Source: Myxococcus guangdongensis (GTDB taxonomy: Bacteria; Myxococcota; Myxococcia; Myxococcales; Myxococcaceae). From it: a stretch of 64,000 nucleotides of DNA. Location: positions 372,001 through 436,000 of the forward strand of contig NZ_JAJVKW010000009.1 of the NCBI RefSeq assembly GCF_024198255.1, written 5' to 3'. The position numbers and the translations under genes were made by a program. Shown here one piece after another: positions 55,624 to 63,070 of this stretch (its first letter is position 1; every line of letters starts with the position of its first letter). A model generated the notes under the pieces. That model did not search any database, was not told the DNA's origin, and was given only the letters and a program-made list of their open reading frames with translations.

Positions 55624-56148
55624 TCAATGCATCGCGGTGCGTCCATCCCTCGAGCCGGGCGGCACGTGCCTGACGCGCGACGGCCGCTCGAAGTACTCCA
55701 CCACCAATCCCCCGAAGGGCACCCTCGGCCCTTCCACCCTCGAATCCCTGAGTCGCTGGAGCAGCGCCACCGCCGAGTCCACGGCCTCGTCCACGGCGCG
55801 GTTGATCTGCTCCTTCTCCCAATCCCCGCCGCCCAACACCTCCGCGGCATCCACCAGACAGCGCCGCAGCGCCGAGAACTCCTCGTGCAAGGCGCGCGCG
55901 CCACGCTCCGGCGACAGCCGCAGCACCGCCTTCGTCCGGCTCCAGGGGCTCGTGTCGTCCCCCTCCAGCGTCACGCCCAGCTCCCGGACGAACGGCTCCA
56001 CCAGTCCGTCCAGTTGGCTCAGCGGCGTCTGCGAGCCGTCCGAGTCGTGCGCCGTCATCCGCATCCGCCGCCACAGCGCGGCGATTCGGTCCGGCTGCTG
56101 GCGGAAGAACCTCGCCAACCCCGCTGCCTTACGTCCCCGCTCGCTCAT
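55624..56148 (-). CDS. Helical protein of unknown function, RsbRD_N-like
   Basis: A 174-residue soluble protein predicted to be mostly helical: LARFFRQQPDRIAALWRRM, LSQLDGLVEPFVRELGVTLEG, ALHEEFSALRRCLVDAAEVLG and INRAVDEAVDSAVALLQRL. The pattern, especially the EFSALRRCL helix, resembles the RsbRD/N-terminal domain found in stressosome and histidine-kinase proteins, but this is a weak call. ATG 56148 is preceded by AAGG; a Met at 56166 lacks a site. It stands alone between polA and the peptidase gene, facing polA. Confidence 0.55.
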   Translation of the reverse strand: MSERGRKAAGLARFFRQQPDRIAALWRRMRMTAHDSDGSQTPLSQLDGLVEPFVRELGVTLEGDDTSPWSRTKAVLRLSPERGARALHEEFSALRRCLVDAAEVLGGGDWEKEQINRAVDEAVDSAVALLQRLRDSRVEGPRVPFGGLVVEYFERPSRVRHVPPGSRDGRTAMH

Positions 56149-56331
56149 GTCCGGTGCCTTCCGCATCGCATCGGGAGCTATAGCAAGGCGGTTGCCAGCG
56201 CCTGAGGTCCGCACCCTCCAGCAATTCCAGCCACTTGGCCAGAGGGGGTGTGGCGTGGAGGTGCGTGGAACGGTAAAAACTTCCGGGTTCGGCTTGTAGA
56301 GGTGTCCGGAGGTCCAGATGCTCCGGACGCT

Positions 56332-57576
56332 TCAGTGCAGGGTGGGCTTGAGCGTGCGGGCCCGCGCGTCCTCGCCGTCCGCGTCCGGAGCCTCACCCTC
56401 GGGGCCCATCCCGAACTCGCCGGAGGGCGACTCCGCGTGGGGCGCGCTGTCGGCGTGCTCGGGCTCCGGCGCGGGTGGGGCGCCCGTCCAGTACACCTCG
56501 CCTGGGGGCGCGTCGTCCGCGGGGACGGGCAGGGGCGTGGCGTTGGCCTCGGCCGCCTGCTGCTGGGCGACGAGCATCAGCCTCAGGGCGGCCTCGTCCG
56601 CGGCCTCCTGGGCGGCCATCTCGGCCAGGCGCAGGTTCTTCTGCCGGCTGCGGCGCGCGTACGCGGCCACGCACAGCACGGAGGCCGTCAACCACAGCAG
56701 CGCGGAGCTGGTGGTGAGCGGCAGCCAGCCGTAGCGGGCCGCGAGCCCCTCGCGCCAGCCGGACTCCTCCACGTCCAGCGAGGTGTGGAAGGCCTTGCCG
56801 AAGGCCGTCTCGAAGGGCTCTCCGGCGCGCACCCCGTCCACCAACTGCCCCATGGCGTGGGCGCCGTAACGGGCCCCCAGGTGCGCGACGAAGGCGGCGC
56901 TCTGGGCATAGGCGATCTCCACGTCCGCGGGCAGGTCCGGCCAGTCGTCGGACAGGTCCTCGAAGTGGAAGACGCGCTCCTGCGTCACCGCGCGGAAGAG
57001 GGCGGAGTAGTGCGTGAGCGAGAAGCGCTCCCCGGTGACGTTCTGCGCGACGCCCTCCTGGAACCAGCGGGGCCAGCCGCGCGCGAGCTGTCCCAGCGCC
57101 ACGTGCGCCAGCTCGTGCCGCAGCGTCTGCTGCCCGTCCGGCGCGTTCAGGCTCAGCGCGTCCAGGAGGATGATTTGATGGGCGGGGTAGGCGAGCGCCA
57201 CCGCCCAGCCCGGGGGCTTGCCGCCGGGGAGCGCCAGCGCGTCGAACTCGTCGCGTCCCACGCCCAGCCGCACCTCGGTCACCCCCGGCCAGTCCCGCCC
57301 GAGGATGGTGCCGAAGCCGTCACGCACCGCTTCAATCTGCCCCGCCAGCTCCCGGGCCGCCCCGGTGGCCGCGGCCGTGTGGAGGATGCGGAAGCGCTTC
57401 GTCGTCACCTCGCCGGCGACCTGGGGGGGCCGGGCATGGGGGACGAGCACCACGTCGTTGTCCACGAGGGCGTCACCCGCGCCGTGGGGATGGGACACAG
57501 AGCCTTCGACCAGGCCCTGGGCCCACGCCCGAGGCATGGCCCAAAGCAACAGCAGCAGGACGAGCAGGTGGCGCAT
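56332..57576 (-). CDS. HExxH zinc peptidase-like protein, membrane-anchored
   Basis: A 414-residue exported protein. A signal peptide (RHLLVLLLLLWAMPRAWA) is followed by a peptidase MA-like domain with the zinc motif HELAHVALG near residue 154 and WFQEGVAQ 15 residues later, giving the third ligand Glu. After about residue 280 comes one membrane segment (SSALLWLTASVLCVAAYA), then a short cytoplasmic tail of Ala/Glu-rich coiled coil and an acidic Pro-rich end. The catalytic domain should face the periplasm. Last gene of the DivIVA-DUF167-peptidase set; 12 bases separate it from the DUF167 gene. Confidence 0.82.
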   Translation of the reverse strand: MRHLLVLLLLLWAMPRAWAQGLVEGSVSHPHGAGDALVDNDVVLVPHARPPQVAGEVTTKRFRILHTAAATGAARELAGQIEAVRDGFGTILGRDWPGVTEVRLGVGRDEFDALALPGGKPPGWAVALAYPAHQIILLDALSLNAPDGQQTLRHELAHVALGQLARGWPRWFQEGVAQNVTGERFSLTHYSALFRAVTQERVFHFEDLSDDWPDLPADVEIAYAQSAAFVAHLGARYGAHAMGQLVDGVRAGEPFETAFGKAFHTSLDVEESGWREGLAARYGWLPLTTSSALLWLTASVLCVAAYARRSRQKNLRLAEMAAQEAADEAALRLMLVAQQQAAEANATPLPVPADDAPPGEVYWTGAPPAPEPEHADSAPHAESPSGEFGMGPEGEAPDADGEDARARTLKPTLH

Positions 57577-57588
57577 GCGGGGGCCTCG

Positions 57589-57885
57589 CTAGGCCCCAGA
57601 CATAACAGCCTCAGTCCGCGCCGCATCAATGCCGACCACGTGCACGCGTTTGCGGCGCGATGCGTCACCCGCGATGAGCGTCACCTGCCTCCGGGGGACA
57701 CCCAACTGCTTGCCCAGGAACTCGAGCAGGGCGGCGTTGGCTTCTCCATCCACGGGAGGGGCGGCGAGCTGGATTTTCAACAGCCCGTCATGCTCCCCGA
57801 CGACGCGGGTGCGCGAGGCGCGGGGCTGGATGAGCAGCGCCAGCTCCACGCCGTCCGGCAGGGACTTCAGCCAGGGTGGGGCCAC
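57589..57885 (-). CDS. DUF167 (YggU) family protein
   Basis: A 98-residue member of the DUF167/YggU family, of unknown biochemical role. The core motifs are present: LLIQPRASRTRVVGEHDG, IQLAAPPVDGEANAALLEFLGK and VTLIAGDASRRKRV. GTG start at 57885, four bases after the DivIVA stop. The DUF167-DivIVA neighbourhood occurs widely in bacteria, which supports both calls. Confidence 0.92.
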   Translation of the reverse strand: MAPPWLKSLPDGVELALLIQPRASRTRVVGEHDGLLKIQLAAPPVDGEANAALLEFLGKQLGVPRRQVTLIAGDASRRKRVHVVGIDAARTEAVMSGA

Positions 57886-57889
57886 GGTG

Positions 57890-58417
57890 CTACTCGCTGA
57901 CGGTGGCCTTCTTCTGGGACAGGTAGGCCACGTTGTCCTCGACGCGGGCGTAGTCGCGGTCCGCGAAGGCGGGGGCCTTGAACGTCTCCAGCAGCTTCTG
58001 GTGTGCGTCCAGTACCGAGCGCACCTGCGACTCGAACTGGGTGCGCTGGCGCTTGAGCTCGTTGATGTCCTCCACCACCTGCACCAGCCGCTGGTGCGCG
58101 CCGTGGACGATCTTCTCCGCCTGGTGCTCGGCGTCCGCGATGATGATCTCCGCCTCCTTCTTGGCGGCGGACTGGAGGTCCTCGCTGATGCGCTGCGCGG
58201 TGACCATCGTCTCCTGGAGGGTGCGCTCCCGCTCCTGATGCTGCTCGAGCTTGAGCTGCGTGCGCTTGAGCTCCTCCTTGAGCGCGATGTTCTCCTTCAC
58301 CACCTCCTCGAACTCGCCGGCGATCAACTCGAGGTAGGCCTCGACCTCGCGGCGGGAGAAGCCGCGCAGCGCCGTGTCGAACCGCTTCTGCCGGATGTCG
58401 AGCGGAGTGATCTTCAT
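57890..58417 (-). CDS. DivIVA domain protein
   Basis: A 175-residue coiled-coil protein that should bind curved membrane at poles or septa. The N-terminal DivIVA signature is KITPLDIRQKRFDTALRGFSRREVEAYLELI, residues 2-32, with the Phe/Arg tip residues present; a coiled coil covers about 35-140. Found mainly in Gram-positives but also in Myxococcota. It is first in the set DivIVA-DUF167-peptidase on the minus strand. Confidence 0.92.
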   Translation of the reverse strand: MKITPLDIRQKRFDTALRGFSRREVEAYLELIAGEFEEVVKENIALKEELKRTQLKLEQHQERERTLQETMVTAQRISEDLQSAAKKEAEIIIADAEHQAEKIVHGAHQRLVQVVEDINELKRQRTQFESQVRSVLDAHQKLLETFKAPAFADRDYARVEDNVAYLSQKKATVSE

Positions 58418-58488
58418 GCGCCGGGAGTCTAGCGCAGGACCGCGACTTCTCCAGGAATCGGCCCGGGGTGACCCCAGCCGCCCTTCCA

Positions 58489-58524
58489 GGCCCGCCTGCC
58501 CGCAGTGCGAGGGAGCAGCGGGCC
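58489..58524 (-). terminator. Hairpin directly after the HEAT-repeat gene
   Basis: GGCCCGC and GCGGGCC form a seven-bp stem with a 22-base loop immediately beyond the stop of the HEAT-like gene (minus strand). No T-run. Weak terminator candidate, separating that gene from divIVA. Confidence 0.3.
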
Positions 58525-58525
58525 C

Positions 58526-59065
58526 TCAGGGAGCGGCGGCGGGGGCCTCCCACTGCGCGGCGACGGCGCGGGCCGCGTTCTGCACGGCGGAGGTGAGGCG
58601 CGCATCCGTGATGGCGTCCTGAAGGGTGCGCCGGGCGGAGGGGGTGCGCTGGAAGATGAGCCCGTTGAGGGCCTGGATCTTCAGCGCGTCCGGCATCCGG
58701 GGGTGGCGCACCACGTTGCCCAGAATCTCCTCGGCCCGGGGATGCTGGAACAGCGCCACCGCGCGCAGCACGGCCTGCTGGGTGCGGGGGTTGGGGTCCC
58801 ACAGGTGGATGGCCAGCGAGTCCAGGGCGCGGGGGTCCCCCAAGAGGGCCAGGTCCTCCACGGCGATGGCGCGAATCTCCTCGGGCGCGGGACGGGCGGC
58901 CCACAAAAGGGCGCGCAGGAAGGCGGCGTCGTCGCCGGGCGCGGCCTGGGGGTTGGCCGGCTCGGGGGCGGGCCGGGGCGTTTCGGCGGCGGGGCGGGCC
59001 TGGGCGGCCGGGGGCCGGGCCGGGGCGGCGGCGAGCAGCAATCCGGCGACGAGCAGGGGGCTCAT
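58526..59065 (-). CDS. Exported HEAT-repeat-like protein
   Basis: A 179-residue protein with a signal peptide (SPLLVAGLLLAAAPARP), an Ala/Pro-rich linker to about residue 45, and then three or four helical pairs with HEAT-like spacing (AVEDLALLGDPRALDSLAIHLWDPNPRTQQAVLRAVALF is spread over two of them). It probably acts as a small periplasmic adaptor. No enzyme motif. It is divergent from the J-domain gene with 123 bases between and 108 bases upstream of divIVA. Confidence 0.7.
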   Translation of the reverse strand: MSPLLVAGLLLAAAPARPPAAQARPAAETPRPAPEPANPQAAPGDDAAFLRALLWAARPAPEEIRAIAVEDLALLGDPRALDSLAIHLWDPNPRTQQAVLRAVALFQHPRAEEILGNVVRHPRMPDALKIQALNGLIFQRTPSARRTLQDAITDARLTSAVQNAARAVAAQWEAPAAAP

Positions 59066-59188
59066 GCGGTGGGTTCTACCCGAAAGGCCGAAGGTTCGGC
59101 GGGGCGTGGTGGAGATTTTCTTGACGCGATCTCCCGACGTGGGACCTTGGCGCTGCTACAGGACTGTTGCTGACGGGAGCAAGGGCCG

Positions 59189-59698
59189 ATGAACGCGGTG
59201 GCTTCGAACTGGCGGACACTGGAAAACGTCGAGGTGGAGTGTACCCACTGCGGCATCCGGATGACCCTTCAGATGGGGAACCGGATTCGCTACTTCCGGT
59301 GTTCCAGCTGCCACCGCTGGGTCTCGAGCACCTACTCGGAGGTGTTCCGGGCGGACGCCAAGGTGCGCACCCACCCCGTGAAGGACACCGGGGCCCAGGA
59401 CGAGCAGTTCATCGAGGTGAAGGACCGGCTGGAGCGCTGGCTGTCCGCCATCGAGGACCAGGACCCGTACCAGCTGCTCGGCGTGTCGCCGCTGGACTCG
59501 GCGGACAAGGTGCGCGCGCGCTACCACGCGCTGGCGATGGAGCGTCACCCGGACCGGGGCGGCTCCGCGGAGAAGATGCGCGAGCTGAACGTGGCCTATG
59601 AGCGCATCCTCCGCCACCAGCAGCGCAAGCGTCAGGAGGCGCTGACCTCCGGCGCCTCCGTGGTGTCCGCGTCGGCCCTGCCGGCCCGCAGCAGGTAG
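59189..59698 (+). CDS. J-domain protein with N-terminal zinc ribbon
   Basis: A 169-residue co-chaperone-like protein. A zinc ribbon at residues about 15-45 (VECTHCGIRM...FRCSSCHRW, CxxC twice) is followed by a J domain at about 95-150: YQLLGVS, the essential HPD loop in ERHPDRGG, and ELNVAYERIL. It should stimulate a DnaK-type ATPase on a specific client recognised by the zinc ribbon. No DnaK gene is adjacent. AAGGG lies near the ATG at 59189. Its last 67 bases overlap the end of the convergent SpoIIM gene. Confidence 0.82.
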   Translation: MNAVASNWRTLENVEVECTHCGIRMTLQMGNRIRYFRCSSCHRWVSSTYSEVFRADAKVRTHPVKDTGAQDEQFIEVKDRLERWLSAIEDQDPYQLLGVSPLDSADKVRARYHALAMERHPDRGGSAEKMRELNVAYERILRHQQRKRQEALTSGASVVSASALPARSR

Positions 59699-60624
59699 GC
59701 CCAGAACAGGCCCCCCAGGGTCAGGCCCAGCGCGGCCTTGGCCCAGGTGGGGAACAGGTCGCCCGGGGACACGTAGCCCTCCACCACGCCGATGCAGGCG
59801 AGGAAGGGCGCGCACCCCAGCACCAGCTTCACCGCTTCGCGGCCGCGCAGGGCCAACGCCTGGCTCCGGGGCAGCTCCCCGGGGTCCACCAACGCCTGGC
59901 CCACCATCAGCCCCGCGCCGCCGGCGATGACGATGATGGACAGCTCCACCGGGCCGTGCGCGGCGATGAAGTCCAGGAAGCCCACCGTCATGCCCTCGCG
60001 GATGCACAGCGCGGTGATGGCGCCAATCTGCACGCCGTTGTTCACCAGGATGAACATCGTCCCCAGCCCCGCGAAGATGCCCATCGCGAAGGTGAGGATG
60101 GTGACGGTGAGGTTGTTGGTGGCGATGCCGGACGACACGGAGTTGGGCGGCGCGACCGACAGGATGTCGTCCGTCCACATGCGGCCCTGGGCCACGTACT
60201 GACGCACGCCCGCGGGCACCAGCAGCTCCGCGCCGCGGGGCTCCCACAGCACCACCAGCGCGCCCAGCAGCAGCCCCAGGCAGAACAGCGCGGCGCTCGT
60301 CCCCACGAAGCCCAGCTCGCGGCGCAGCGTGCGCGGGAAGTCGCGGCGGAAGAAGCCTCGCACCGCGGCCCAGCGCTCGCGGGGGGGCTGGTAGATGGCG
60401 GCGTACGCGCGCGCGCAGAGCTGGTTGAGGAAGCGGTGCGCGTCGGTGTCCGGATAGAACGTCTGCGCGAGCGCCAGGTCCGAGGCCGCGCGGCGATACA
60501 GCGTGTCCAGCGTGCGCAGCTCCTCCAGCGTCAGCGTGCCCGCGCGCTGGCGCTCGAGCAGCCCCTCCAGCGACTTCCAGCCCTCCCGCTTCTGGGAGAC
60601 GAACGTCGTCAGCGCCAGGGCCAT
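59632..60624 (-). CDS. SpoIIM / DUF95 family membrane protein
   Basis: A 330-residue membrane protein of the stage II sporulation protein M/DUF95 family. A helical cytoplasmic N-terminus (FVSQKREGWKSLEGLLERQ) is followed by about five membrane segments, including FAMGIFAGLGTMFILVNNGV and the HGPVELSIIVIAGGAGL signature. In non-Bacillus bacteria such proteins are often next to RDD proteins; here the RDD gene ends two bases before, so they form an operon. Function outside Bacillus sporulation is unknown; a link to myxospore formation is not supported. Confidence 0.88.
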   Translation of the reverse strand: MALALTTFVSQKREGWKSLEGLLERQRAGTLTLEELRTLDTLYRRAASDLALAQTFYPDTDAHRFLNQLCARAYAAIYQPPRERWAAVRGFFRRDFPRTLRRELGFVGTSAALFCLGLLLGALVVLWEPRGAELLVPAGVRQYVAQGRMWTDDILSVAPPNSVSSGIATNNLTVTILTFAMGIFAGLGTMFILVNNGVQIGAITALCIREGMTVGFLDFIAAHGPVELSIIVIAGGAGLMVGQALVDPGELPRSQALALRGREAVKLVLGCAPFLACIGVVEGYVSPGDLFPTWAKAALGLTLGGLFWAYLLRAGRADADTTEAPEVSAS

Positions 60625-60626
60625 CC

Positions 60627-61391
60627 TCAGCGCTCCGTCCGCACGAGGCCGCGCAGGTGGGCCTCGATGGACTCCGAGGACGCGAGCACCGCGTCGCGCT
60701 CCTCGTCCGTCAGCCCGCCCACCTTCTCCACCATCCGCGCGCCCATGTTGCGCCGCACGTCGGGCGCGAGGCCCGGCGCGCGGGTGAGGAACGCCAGCAC
60801 CAGCTCCACCTCGTCGGGCTTCAGCGCCCGCGTCGTGGAGGGCGCCGCGCCGCTCGTCGCCTGGGGCGCTGGCTGCGTGTACTTGTCCAGGTCGATGCGC
60901 TCCTCGCGAACCAGCACCGTACCCGCCAGCACGTCGCCCAGCCGCTGATGCCGGGGCGTCAGCAGGAGGCTGATGCAGCCCACCGCGTAGACGCCGGGCA
61001 GGAAGTCCACCGCGCGGCACAGGTTGCGCACGGCGCTCTCGTAGAGGCCCACGGGCGAGCCGTCCAGGCGCACCACGCGGATGCCCAGCGCGCGCTTGCC
61101 TGGCGTCTGTCCATGGAAGAAGACCTCGCCCAGCGTCCAGTACAGCCACTGGGTGGCGAACACGCCCACCACCAGCAGGGTCTGCCCCAGGCTCGACAGG
61201 CCCTGGAACACGCCCAGCACGTCCGACACCAGCAGCGTGAAGACGAAGTACGCCACCACCCAGAAGAAGAAGAGCAGGCTGGCGTCCACCAACCACGCCA
61301 GGCAGCGGTAGCCGATTCCGGCCACGGGCAGGGAGAGCGCCACGCGCTCCGGCGTGGCCACGGCGAGATGCGGGCTGGGTGCGGTACTCAT
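60627..61391 (-). CDS. RDD family membrane protein
   Basis: A 254-residue protein. The RDD domain (about 25-150) has the pattern GYRCLAWLVDASLLFF, then the TPGKRALGIRVVRLDG loop and DFLPGVYAVGCISLLLTPRHQRLGD, with three to four membrane segments. The C-terminal ~90 residues are soluble, with helices LVLAFLTRAPGLAPDVRRNM and LTDEERDAVLAS. First gene of the RDD-SpoIIM pair. Some RDD proteins have been linked to Na+/H+ exchange, but no such role can be read here. Confidence 0.88.
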   Translation of the reverse strand: MSTAPSPHLAVATPERVALSLPVAGIGYRCLAWLVDASLLFFFWVVAYFVFTLLVSDVLGVFQGLSSLGQTLLVVGVFATQWLYWTLGEVFFHGQTPGKRALGIRVVRLDGSPVGLYESAVRNLCRAVDFLPGVYAVGCISLLLTPRHQRLGDVLAGTVLVREERIDLDKYTQPAPQATSGAAPSTTRALKPDEVELVLAFLTRAPGLAPDVRRNMGARMVEKVGGLTDEERDAVLASSESIEAHLRGLVRTER

Positions 61392-61909
61392 GTCCGCTCC
61401 CCAGCATACACGCCGAGGGCCCGTCGCCCGTCGCCACCTGGGGCAGTCCCTCCGACGATTCCGGACATCACCCGCTGTCGCCTGGTCGACAGCCGACCGC
61501 GTGCCCAGGCTCGGCGGATATCGGCTGCTGGACGGAAGGGCTTGTCAGTCCAACGACAGCGATGACGAACCAACGGACGCGGTGCCTGAATCGCATCGGA
61601 TTCGCGCACACTTGACACTCTCTCCAGGGTCGGCTTCGCCTCTGCGCTTCCTCGGTGTTAGGGTATTGGTGACGTTGGACCTGGAGCTGGCTCCATCGGA
61701 GGTGGAGCCCGGAAGGACGTCACCAGTTGTGAGGAGTGAAAAGCAGTCACGGAGTCAGGTCGTGCATCATCGGACCGACCCCGGAGTGGTTCAGCGGACG
61801 CGCAAGCTCGACCTGGAAGCCTCATCCCGCTGACCGAGCAGTCCCGAGGTCGGAAGCAGTCAACACGCTAGTACAAGTTGTTTCGCCATGGCGGCTGGGG
61901 GGCCTTCGC
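61392..61909. other. 518-base intergenic region upstream of a LuxR-type regulator
   Basis: This long gap between divergent genes (RDD and LuxR) is less GC-rich than its surroundings. It contains the inverted repeat GCTGTCG-CCTGGT-CGACAGC at 61474-61493 and a TTGACA at 61612 without a clear -10. Short open frames here do not have convincing codon use. It most likely carries control sites for the LuxR gene. Confidence 0.5.
61474..61493. promoter_or_regulatory. Inverted repeat in the RDD/LuxR intergenic region
   Basis: GCTGTCG and CGACAGC are perfect seven-base arms with a six-base spacer (CCTGGT). It is 82 bases from the RDD start and over 400 from the LuxR start. Length and symmetry suit a dimeric regulator. 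Target gene is unclear. Confidence 0.35.
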
Positions 61910-62599
61910 ATGGCAACTAATCAAGCTGCGATTCGTGTATCCATTCTCGAAGGGCCGTTCGTGATGTGGGAGAACATCGCCGACGGTCTTCGTGGTGAGG
62001 GCGTGAGCGTGACCTCGGTGACGAGGGATGCGCGCCTGTTCCTCGACAGTCTCGGGACTGATCCGCCTCAGGTGGCGGTGATGGACGTGGAAGGAGACGG
62101 CGAAGCATCCCTGGGATGCTCCGTGACGGAGGGCATCAATCTGTTGCGCGAGGCGCGCAAGCGACGTCTGGAGGTGCGCATGCTCCTCCTGTCGGCCGTG
62201 AGCGTTCCGGAGATCATCTCCCAGTGCTTCGATGAAGGCGCCTCGGGGTATCTCTTCCGCAAGGGATTGGGCACCTCCGCGGTCTCCTCGGCCATCAACT
62301 CACTGGTGCGCGGTGAGCGGCTGTTCCCGGTCCAATTGCTGCGCAACGACTTCGAGCATCCACCGGTGACGACGCCCACCGCGAGCGTGCTCATGGCGCT
62401 CACGCAACGCGAGCGCGAGGTGCTGCAGTATGTCTCGGGCGGCGCGGACAACTTGAAGATCGCCGCGCACCTGCAAATCGCCGAGCGCACCGTGAAGTCG
62501 CACGTCACGCAGCTCTACCGGAAGCTCGGGGCCGAGAACCGCACCCAGCTCGCGCTGCGCGCGTGCCACCTGGGGGTTCGTCCGCCTCCGGACCTCTGA
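61910..62599 (+). CDS. LuxR/FixJ-type response regulator
   Basis: A 229-residue regulator. The receiver-like domain (about 8-130) keeps the phospho-acceptor position in QVAVMDVEG, a Ser in LLLLSAVS and a Lys in GYLFRKG, but the usual N-terminal acidic pair is reduced to a single Glu (ILEGP), so phosphorylation is uncertain. The LuxR HTH (about 155-220) is canonical: LTQREREVLQYVSGGADNLKIAAHL, then ERTVKSHVTQLYRKLG. No partner kinase is next to it. It is convergent with the mbtH/NRPS genes, a plausible but unproven target. ATG 61910 follows a GGGGGG run. Confidence 0.87.
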   Translation: MATNQAAIRVSILEGPFVMWENIADGLRGEGVSVTSVTRDARLFLDSLGTDPPQVAVMDVEGDGEASLGCSVTEGINLLREARKRRLEVRMLLLSAVSVPEIISQCFDEGASGYLFRKGLGTSAVSSAINSLVRGERLFPVQLLRNDFEHPPVTTPTASVLMALTQREREVLQYVSGGADNLKIAAHLQIAERTVKSHVTQLYRKLGAENRTQLALRACHLGVRPPPDL

Positions 62600-62665
62600 G
62601 TCGACACCGCCCGCCACGGACCCCAGCCAGGTCGCCGGGGTCCGTCGGGCACGACTCGGGGCGCC

Positions 62666-62887
62666 TCAGTTCTTCAGGGCCTGCTCTTCCATCTTCTTGC
62701 GCAGGCTGAGCGGACGCATGTCCGTCCACACTTCCTTGATGTACGCGAGGCACTCGGCCTTCAGGCCCTGCTTGCCCGCGTCCTTCCAGCCCAGCGCGTT
62801 CTCCCGGTCCGCCGGCCAGATGGAGTACTGCTCCTCGTGGTTGACGACGACCTTGTAGATCGTCGTGTCTTCGCGCTCGTCCGCCAT
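62666..62887 (-). CDS. MbtH family NRPS adenylation-domain chaperone
   Basis: A 73-residue MbtH-like protein, which binds and activates NRPS adenylation domains. The family pattern is intact: [12 protein letters not shown], the AGK/GW segment ([13 protein letters not shown]), [21 protein letters not shown] 62887 has AGGGGTGA upstream. It follows the NRPS/PKS gene on the same strand, 183 bases beyond its stop. A possible promoter of its own (TTGACC at 62943-62938 and CAAGAT at 62918-62913, minus strand) lies in that gap. Its presence shows that the adjacent assembly line contains at least one adenylation domain. Confidence 0.93.
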   Translation of the reverse strand: MADEREDTTIYKVVVNHEEQYSIWPADRENALGWKDAGKQGLKAECLAYIKEVWTDMRPLSLRKKMEEQALKN

Positions 62888-63070
62888 GTGAGTCACCCCT
62901 GAAAGTGGCTGCATCTTGTTCACATCCCAGGAAAATGGGTCAAGACCGCCAAAAGTAGGCTGACGCCCACTTGACCCTCTCCTGGTCGCACTGCTCCGAC
63001 AGGCTGTCTTCCGCGGCACCGTGGGTGCTGGTGCGCGAGGGCCGCCCGGCCCTGGTGTGAAACGCGGCCC

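Noticed and set aside
61354-61833. Small + strand gene in the RDD/LuxR gap
   Set aside because: Third-position GC is not raised as in real genes of this window, and it overlaps the RDD start; more likely control DNA.
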